A DNA stretch of 15,606 bases, taken from Candidatus Peribacter sp. UBA2144 (GTDB lineage: Bacteria > Patescibacteriota > Gracilibacteria > Peribacterales > Peribacteraceae). The position numbers and the translations under genes are program-made. The notes beneath the pieces were generated by a model. The model was not told the origin of the DNA, made no database searches, and saw only the letters and a program-made list of their open reading frames with translations. Every line of letters begins with the position of its first letter. Position 1 is the stretch's first letter. The stretch spans positions 1 to 15,606 of the forward strand of contig DCXE01000057.1 in the NCBI GenBank assembly GCA_002328295.1, given 5' to 3'. This document shows, one piece after another, positions 1 to 5,692 of the stretch.

Positions 1-792
1 ACAACACTTACAAGTGACAATGATGTTCATTTGAAGATATCCAGTGGGGCTGGGTTAAATTTAACTGTTGCATCAGGGGATTATCGGCTTGGGGGATCTG
101 TAACGGCGTATGCGGGATCTTCTAACAATGTAATTGCTGATGATGATACGAGTTATGTATTCTTTGAAACGGGAGGGTTAGTTACTAATACAACTGGATT
201 CCCAACTGATCATATGTATATTCCACTTGCGACTGTATTAACTGCAGGTGGAAGCGTTTCCACTATCACAGACAAACGAGTGTTCAATAGCGCCGATACA
301 GAGCGTACTGTTACAAGAATATTTACTCCTGAGTTTGAAGGAGTTTCTTATCAGGGGGACGAATCTAACAATGTAGGGCAGCTGGTGCTCAATCACTCCG
401 GAGGCAACCTGATGAACTCATATCAGTGGTCAAGCTCTAGAAGTACACTTCAAGACTTCGATGTTTTGCTGAATTTCACACTGCCTGAGGACTTTGTCAG
501 ATGGACCGGCAACCATATGACGGTTTCATACAAGTCCTCGTCCTCAAATCAAGCTGACAACACTTTGGATATTGCCGTATTTGACTCGGCGAACAACTCA
601 GTGACGCTCACCGGAGATAGTTCGAGCCTCGTTTCCACTGGATGGACTACGACGGCAATTACTTGGTCCGGGACGCCGACCTGGACAGCAGGCTCAGGAT
701 CGCTAATCAGGCTAAGGCTATCTGCGAAGAGCGATGAATCTATGCATGTAGGGAAGGTTAAGTTGAGGTATGTGGAATTGCTGTCTGAGTAG
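1..792 (+). CDS. Fibre-like surface protein, 3' part only
   Basis: The frame is open from the first base of the window, so the true start lies upstream; at least 263 residues are present and the stop is TAG. The first ~95 residues resemble the head or shaft region of phage tail-fibre-like proteins: a GGSVTAYAG-type strand, then a pattern ending PLATVLTAGG...ITDKR, which recurs in tail-fibre families as PLATV...ITDRR. From nt 322 (FTPEFEG) to the end, ~156 residues form a probable beta-sandwich. This domain aligns with the last 158 residues of the 912-residue protein downstream: FTPEFE against LSPEYP, YQWSSSRSTLQ against YRWASSKAALQ, and a shared STGWTT/NTSWTT-type strand. No enzymatic motif is visible. 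The likely role is an extracellular fibre or adhesin; a prophage tail fibre is possible, but no other phage genes are present. The C-terminal homology is seen directly; the function is inferred. Confidence 0.8.
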   Translation, partial: TTLTSDNDVHLKISSGAGLNLTVASGDYRLGGSVTAYAGSSNNVIADDDTSYVFFETGGLVTNTTGFPTDHMYIPLATVLTAGGSVSTITDKRVFNSADTERTVTRIFTPEFEGVSYQGDESNNVGQLVLNHSGGNLMNSYQWSSSRSTLQDFDVLLNFTLPEDFVRWTGNHMTVSYKSSSSNQADNTLDIAVFDSANNSVTLTGDSSSLVSTGWTTTAITWSGTPTWTAGSGSLIRLRLSAKSDESMHVGKVKLRYVELLSE

Positions 793-827
793 ACCAATGA
801 GTAAATCGAAATAGCTTTAAAGACGCA

Positions 828-867
828 CCCGCCCCCTCACGGGATGGGTTGACTTCGGGTGGGCGGG
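828..867 (+). terminator. GC-rich stem-loop, possible terminator
   Basis: A perfect 7-bp GC stem (828-834 with 861-867) begins 35 nt after the stop of the upstream fibre-like gene. The loop is long (26 nt) and no U-tract follows, so an intrinsic terminator is uncertain. Confidence 0.3.
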
Positions 868-1071
868 CAGTCAGTTACATATGTTGTCACACCAAAATCT
901 TCAGTCAATACCTCCTTTTGTATAAACTTTTTGCACACACGACTTTAGGGCTTTAATTAGCCCCGTATGATGTTCCGCATCAAGACGGAATGCAAAGCAA
1001 TCATAACATTTGACAGTCATAATAATTAGATGATTTGTCAACTCTATACGGAAGATCTAGAGGCCGAATTT

Positions 1072-1080
1072 TGATATAAT
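1072..1080 (+). promoter_or_regulatory. Extended -10 promoter of the 912-residue gene
   Basis: TGaTATAAT is a perfect extended -10 element ending 26 nt before the ATG at 1107. No good -35 lies at the usual distance, which is acceptable for extended -10 promoters. The predicted transcript start near 1087 would give a leader of about 20 nt. Confidence 0.6.
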
Positions 1081-1106
1081 AATAGGAATAAACAAAAACA
1101 TAACTC

Positions 1107-3845
1107 ATGCAATATTCCGTTAACACAAAAGTAATAAAGGCGATCATAAGACGAGGAATTCCAATGATTCTGGTCTTTGCATTTGTATGGAGCATCGCGG
1201 GGACTGCAGAAGCGGTCTCAAGTTGGAATCCTACTTTGCTCGTAAATACTGAATCTTTCCAGGAAATTGATCAAGGTGATGGTACTTCAGATATAGAGCT
1301 TAGATTTGGAGACATTGATAAGAAGCTAATGTGGCTTTATGACGAAAATCGATTCCAGTTCACAAGAAATGTGAATGTTGGAGGTAATCTTACAGCCACA
1401 GGATCAATCTCTGCTTCCGGAGCACTGACTACAAGCGGAGCTCTTAAAGTTGATGGAACTTCAGCTCTTCAGGGAGCTGTGACATTTGGAGACGGTACTA
1501 CAACTTTTGTATTACCAACTGCTCGCGGATCAAGCGGAGGGATACTCAAGCTTGATGCTTCCGGAACTGCAACTTGGTATGTGGATGATGACACACCCGA
1601 ATCAGGAGACTTTGGGGCTGCAGGAGACTTGGATGCAGATGGTACTATCACAGACGGTGTAATAGATGAGGCAGATCTGGATGCTGCCGACAGTGCAACA
1701 GATGAGGACATTCTTACATTCGAGGGCACAGGATTTGAATGGCACAGTGCAGCGGAGATGGGAATTGGAACCGCTACATCCATTACAGATGGCTTGATTG
1801 TAGAACCGGATTTGGATGCGGATGTGGCTGCTACAGATGGAGATTGGCTACAATACGATAGTACCGGTACCAACTTTACTTGGAGAAGCTCCGCAGAGCT
1901 ATTAACTGACGTTGGACAGAATGGAGGAACAGATATTACAGCTGACTTGGAAGAAGAAACTCATGCGTCTGAACATGCAAGCGGAGGCGGAGATGCAGTA
2001 GATCACGACACACTAACTAATTTTGCAGCCAACGAACACATAGATTGGACAGGTGCAACGGACAATCTAGCAACAACAGGCAACCTATCCGGTACAACTT
2101 TGAATGTAGATAAGAATGCATTCATCTTCAGTAAATTGGCCGTATCAGGTTCAATTGTAACTGATAGCAATTTAGCCGCATCCGGAACTTTGTCAGTTGA
2201 AGGAAATGTAACTACTAGTGGAACTTTGGTTGTGGAAAGTACTGCAAATATTAAGGGGGCGGTTACATTTGGAGACGGAGCAACAACTTATGTACTTCCA
2301 ACAGCAAGAGGTTCTAACAATCAAGTGCTTAAGTCAGATGCAAGTGGAAATGTAACATGGGGAAGTGATGACGGAGGTACATCCTTTAAAGCAGGGCAAG
2401 GACTTGAGTTGGGTAGTACATTCTTCTCTCTATCAAACACATTCTCCGGAACTTCGCTAGAAATTACCGGCACATCATCTGGTCTTACAGTTCATGCACA
2501 AGATATGTTGCAGTCATCCGGCGCCTTGTCTGTTGATGGAGCAGCTAGCCTCCAGGGTGCAGTTACAATTACAGAAGGAGCTTTGACAGATGACACTATA
2601 GTTGAAGGAGACTTGAAGGCAGTTGATGCTGCAGCGGATGAAGACTTCCTCACCTATGAATCCACAACAGGAGACTTCGAGTGGCACAGCGTAGCAGATG
2701 TATCAGCTAATATTGCTGCTGACATTGCAGAGGGAGAATTGGCTAACGATATCATTTTGGAGGAAGACATTAAAGCTGTGGATAGTGCATCTGATGAAGA
2801 CATTCTTACGTATGAATCTACTACAGGAGACTTTGAGTGGCATAGTGCATCTGATTTAGGCATTGGAACTGCAACAGCTATTACAGACGGTTTGATTGTA
2901 GAACCGGACTTGGATGCCGACAATGCAGCAGCAGATGGAGATTGGCTGCAATACGATAGTACCGGAACCAACTTTGTATGGAGAAGCTCTGCAGAGCTTT
3001 TAACTGATTTAGGACAAGACGCAGGTACAGATATCACAGCTGACTTGGAAGAAGAAACTCACGCCTCTGAACACGCAAGTGGAGGCGGAGATGCAGTAGA
3101 TCATGATACTCTGACTAATTTTGTAGCTGATGAGCATATTGATTGGACCGCAGCTTCGGATAATTTTGTAACTTCAGGAAACGTTGCAGCTTCAGGAACA
3201 TTGTCGATAGAAGGTACAACTTCGTTGAAGGGAGCTTTAACTTTAGGTGATACAATTACTTTGCCTACTACCGATGGAACAAGAGGGCAAGTTCTCACGA
3301 CAGATGGAGCTGGTACTGTTGTTTGGAGTGGAGCAGTTTTAGGACTTGGAAGCGGAGGAGTAGTTGCTCTCTCTCCCGAGTATCCGAATGCTGTTTACTT
3401 CGCTAGCGGAGCAATTACTACAACTATCGGACAAATGAGTTACGATTACGATGAAACAAATAACGAGAACTTCTACCGCTGGGCTAGCTCAAAGGCTGCA
3501 CTTCAGGAGTACTGGATCTCAGCTCGCATTAGAGTTCCTGATAACTTCAAGCAATTTGATACCGCACGACCTATCCAATTCAGGTACAGAACAACTCATG
3601 CAAGCACGGACAATAACTTCTTGACTATGCGTCTGTATGACACAGGAGGCACGGAAGTTGCTCTAACAGGAGGTAACGATCTGGCTAATACCAGCTGGAC
3701 TACAGCGACTATTACAGGCCCGGATTCTGCAGGAACATTTACTCAGGGTTCATATATAACTGTAGCTGTTAAGCTCACTTCAAATAGCACAGGAAATGCA
3801 GATGCAGGGTTCATTAATTTGAACTTTGAGACAACAGCACCGTAA
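1107..3845 (+). CDS. Secreted fibre-like repeat protein, 912 aa
   Basis: Residues 1-36 form a signal peptide: basic n-region KVIKAIIRRG, hydrophobic core ILVFAFVWSI, likely cleavage after TAEA. The mature N-terminus SSWNPTLLVNTE...FQEID (38-55) matches that of the 861-residue protein at 5693-8278. Next come tail-fibre-like repeats (TATGSISASGAL, TFGDGTTTFVLPTARG twice) and a large internal duplication (residues 212-315 and 578-681) that includes a His-rich DHDTLTNF..(N/D)EHIDW motif seen in phage fibre proteins. The last 158 residues (from ~755, LSPEYP) are a probable beta-sandwich shared with the fibre-like protein at 1-792. The ATG at 1107 has no Shine-Dalgarno, but keeps the basic n-region; an in-frame ATG at 1164 has AGGA 6 nt upstream and would give a signal peptide lacking positive charges, so the start is uncertain. 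Tandem stops TAA TAA end the gene. Extracellular fibre or adhesin is inferred; no catalytic motif is seen. Confidence 0.85.
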   Translation: MQYSVNTKVIKAIIRRGIPMILVFAFVWSIAGTAEAVSSWNPTLLVNTESFQEIDQGDGTSDIELRFGDIDKKLMWLYDENRFQFTRNVNVGGNLTATGSISASGALTTSGALKVDGTSALQGAVTFGDGTTTFVLPTARGSSGGILKLDASGTATWYVDDDTPESGDFGAAGDLDADGTITDGVIDEADLDAADSATDEDILTFEGTGFEWHSAAEMGIGTATSITDGLIVEPDLDADVAATDGDWLQYDSTGTNFTWRSSAELLTDVGQNGGTDITADLEEETHASEHASGGGDAVDHDTLTNFAANEHIDWTGATDNLATTGNLSGTTLNVDKNAFIFSKLAVSGSIVTDSNLAASGTLSVEGNVTTSGTLVVESTANIKGAVTFGDGATTYVLPTARGSNNQVLKSDASGNVTWGSDDGGTSFKAGQGLELGSTFFSLSNTFSGTSLEITGTSSGLTVHAQDMLQSSGALSVDGAASLQGAVTITEGALTDDTIVEGDLKAVDAAADEDFLTYESTTGDFEWHSVADVSANIAADIAEGELANDIILEEDIKAVDSASDEDILTYESTTGDFEWHSASDLGIGTATAITDGLIVEPDLDADNAAADGDWLQYDSTGTNFVWRSSAELLTDLGQDAGTDITADLEEETHASEHASGGGDAVDHDTLTNFVADEHIDWTAASDNFVTSGNVAASGTLSIEGTTSLKGALTLGDTITLPTTDGTRGQVLTTDGAGTVVWSGAVLGLGSGGVVALSPEYPNAVYFASGAITTTIGQMSYDYDETNNENFYRWASSKAALQEYWISARIRVPDNFKQFDTARPIQFRYRTTHASTDNNFLTMRLYDTGGTEVALTGGNDLANTSWTTATITGPDSAGTFTQGSYITVAVKLTSNSTGNADAGFINLNFETTAP
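1741..2050 (+). repeat. Internal in-frame duplication, copy A
   Basis: This 310-bp segment aligns without indels to 2839-3148 in the same gene (offset 1098 bp). Most differences look like third-position changes. It encodes the AEMGIGTATSITDGLIVEPD to NEHIDW block. Confidence 0.85.
2839..3148 (+). repeat. Internal in-frame duplication, copy B
   Basis: This is the partner of 1741-2050, co-linear with no gaps. A shorter duplication immediately upstream (around 2638-2690 and 2797-2848, encoding DED(F/I)LTYESTTGDFEWHS) shows that the repeat array grew in steps. Confidence 0.85.
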
Positions 3846-3850
3846 TAATG

Positions 3851-3935
3851 GCAATTAGCAGATTGGCAGATTGGCCATTGGCTAATTTCGGCTGTCACAT
3901 GTAGCTAATCTGCTAATTGCTAATCTGCCAATTGC
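3851..3935. repeat. Imperfect inverted repeat between two genes
   Basis: Arms 3851-3883 and 3903-3935 are complementary at 24 of 33 positions. The right arm is itself a tandem of a 15-bp unit (GCTAATCTGCTAATT, then GCTAATCTGCCAATT). It fills the gap between the 912-residue gene and the Cys-rich gene, ending 6 nt before the latter's ATG. It could act as a terminator or as leader structure. Its TGcTAATCT units also resemble extended -10 elements. It is a looser member of the short-period tandem family seen elsewhere in the window. Confidence 0.7.
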
Positions 3936-3941
3936 AGGTCG

Positions 3942-5645
3942 ATGCAACAACAAGTGCTATACTGGTTGTCCTTGAATAAGCATTGCACCCAGTGTGGCAC
4001 GGAGTTCGAGATAACGCAGGAAGATATGGATTTCTATGACAGAGTTTCACCTGTGTTTAATGATAAGAAATATCAAATTGATCCACCAAAGAATTGCCCC
4101 AATTGCAGATTCAGAAGGCGACTTATGTTCAGGAATGACAGACATTTTTATAATTGCAAAAGCGACAGCTCCGGCAAAGACATAATCACATTTTATTCAC
4201 CGGATAAGCCGTATAAAGTTTTTGACAGAGATGAATGGTGGGCGGACACATGGAATCCGCTCGACTACAGTAGAGACGTGGATTTCTCACGTCCATTTTT
4301 GGAACAATTCCAGGAGCTTAGATTAGAGGTTCCACGAGTATGCCTAATCCAAAGCAATACGGAAAATAGTAACTACACAAACCATGCACTTAATATGAAG
4401 AATTGTTATCTGGTTTGGGGAGGTGGAGGATGTGAAGATTGTTATTACAGTAATTACATTGTTGATAGCAAAGATACAGTCGACAGCCTTTCGCTTTACT
4501 CATGTGAAAGGTGTTACGAGGGCATAGCGTCAGAGAGGTGTTATGACTGTATAAGCTTTATGAATTGCAATGACTGCAAGTTTTGCATAGCTGTTGAGGA
4601 TTGTTTATCCTGTGAGTACTGCATTGGATGCTTCGGTTTACATAGGAAGAAATACTGCCTGTTTAATCAGGAAGTCGGAAAGGATGAATGGGAGAAAAAG
4701 AGAAAGGAGCTTGGAAGCCTGAATGCGGAGAAAATTAAGCTTCTCAATGAAAAGCTAAAAGAGCTCAAAGCAGATCTACCGCACAGAGCGTCGCACATTT
4801 ACGGAAGCCAGGATTGCACGGGAGACAATATCTACAGTTCAGAGAATTGTTACAACTGTTATGACATCAAAGGGTGTGAAGATTGCAAGTACACAGGATT
4901 CACGCCGACTGCCACTGATGTTTATGATTCAAACTTTGCAGCTCCAATTGGGCTCGAACTTTCTTACTTTAATAACTCAACGCTTGGTAAACACAGGCTT
5001 CTGTTTAACTTCTTTGTTTATTACTGCAACGATGTTTACTACTCAATGGAGTGCCATTACTCCGAGCACTTATTTGGGTGTGCATCAATGCGTCACAATG
5101 AATATTGTATATTGAACAAGCAATACTCTCGTGATGATTACGAAAATATGGTTTCGCAAATTATTGATCACATGAGAGAGACTGGTGAATGGAGTGATTA
5201 CTTTGCTCCTAAGTATGCCCCCATTTGTTACAACGAAAGCAACGCGCAGGATTACTTTCCGATTAATAAAGAACAGGCGAGGACCGAAAAACTTTGGTGG
5301 CACGATGAAGAGGAAGTGAAAGAGGAAGGGGAGATATTAAAAGAGGTTCCAAGAAATATTGAAGAAACAGATGATTCAATCTGTGACAAAGCTCTAAGCT
5401 GTACTGTTACCGGCAAGCAATTCAAAATACTTCCGCAAGAATTCAGATTCTATAAAACAATGGGACTTGCAATTCCAACTAAGCATGTGCATCAGCGTCA
5501 CATAGAGAGGCTTGATAAAAGAAATCCGCGCTGGTTCTGGAATCGGGAATGTCCTAAATGCGGCGAGACAATGACTACAAATTATTCTCCGGAGGAAGAT
5601 GTAAACGTGATATGCGAGAAGTGTTATCTAAAAGAGTCATACTGA
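3942..5645 (+). CDS. Cys-rich double zinc-ribbon protein, unknown function, 567 aa
   Basis: The N-terminus has a zinc-ribbon pattern: CTQC (C15, C18), then CPNC (C52, C55). A long Cys-rich middle section is dominated by repeated NCY, CxxC and CYxC units (roughly residues 150-235, resuming 295-325 and around 365-395), interrupted by a charged, probably coiled-coil segment (KDEWEKKRKELG to KELKAD). A degenerate ribbon-like block (CDKALSCTVTGKQFKILPQE) and a final ribbon CPKC...CEKC (C537, C540, C558, C561) close the protein. From recollection, large proteins of this layout recur across CPR genomes without an established function. Spaced Cys/Tyr/Asn repeats suggest a solenoid with stacked Cys, possibly metal-binding; that is inference. 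No signal peptide is seen, so it is probably cytoplasmic. The ATG at 3942 has no usable Shine-Dalgarno; in-frame TTG codons shortly downstream are alternatives. It ends in tandem stops TGA TAA, and a convergent gene begins 47 nt later. Confidence 0.88.
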   Translation: MQQQVLYWLSLNKHCTQCGTEFEITQEDMDFYDRVSPVFNDKKYQIDPPKNCPNCRFRRRLMFRNDRHFYNCKSDSSGKDIITFYSPDKPYKVFDRDEWWADTWNPLDYSRDVDFSRPFLEQFQELRLEVPRVCLIQSNTENSNYTNHALNMKNCYLVWGGGGCEDCYYSNYIVDSKDTVDSLSLYSCERCYEGIASERCYDCISFMNCNDCKFCIAVEDCLSCEYCIGCFGLHRKKYCLFNQEVGKDEWEKKRKELGSLNAEKIKLLNEKLKELKADLPHRASHIYGSQDCTGDNIYSSENCYNCYDIKGCEDCKYTGFTPTATDVYDSNFAAPIGLELSYFNNSTLGKHRLLFNFFVYYCNDVYYSMECHYSEHLFGCASMRHNEYCILNKQYSRDDYENMVSQIIDHMRETGEWSDYFAPKYAPICYNESNAQDYFPINKEQARTEKLWWHDEEEVKEEGEILKEVPRNIEETDDSICDKALSCTVTGKQFKILPQEFRFYKTMGLAIPTKHVHQRHIERLDKRNPRWFWNRECPKCGETMTTNYSPEEDVNVICEKCYLKESY

Positions 5646-5692
5646 TAAAATGGCTTAAACTAGGGAAAAAGTCCGTACTAAATAATAGAACG

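Larger units (their letters stand above)
793..1106. other. Intergenic region, 314 bp
   Basis: No convincing gene is present. Two stem-loops can be seen. One is GC-rich (CCCGCCC 828-834 with GGGCGGG 861-867) and could end the upstream transcript, but no T-run follows. The other is GGGCT/AGCCC (948-952 with 959-963). A consensus -35-like TTGACA at 1010-1015 has no suitable -10 partner. The only good promoter element is the extended -10 at 1072-1080. Confidence 0.6.

Noticed and set aside
1010..1015. Consensus -35 TTGACA
   Set aside because: No -10 at 15-19 bp downstream; the downstream extended -10 at 1072 is too far away.
1001..1195. Minus-strand 64-codon frame overlapping the start of the 912-residue gene
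   Set aside because: It overlaps the promoter and signal-peptide region of a well supported gene, has no promoter of its own, and has no recognisable domain.
1469..1873. Long minus-strand open frame opposite the 912-residue gene (a similar one at 2654-3037)
   Set aside because: Both lie opposite the duplicated repeat block and encode Ser/Pro-rich sequence typical of antisense shadows. The repeated copies produce the same shadow twice.
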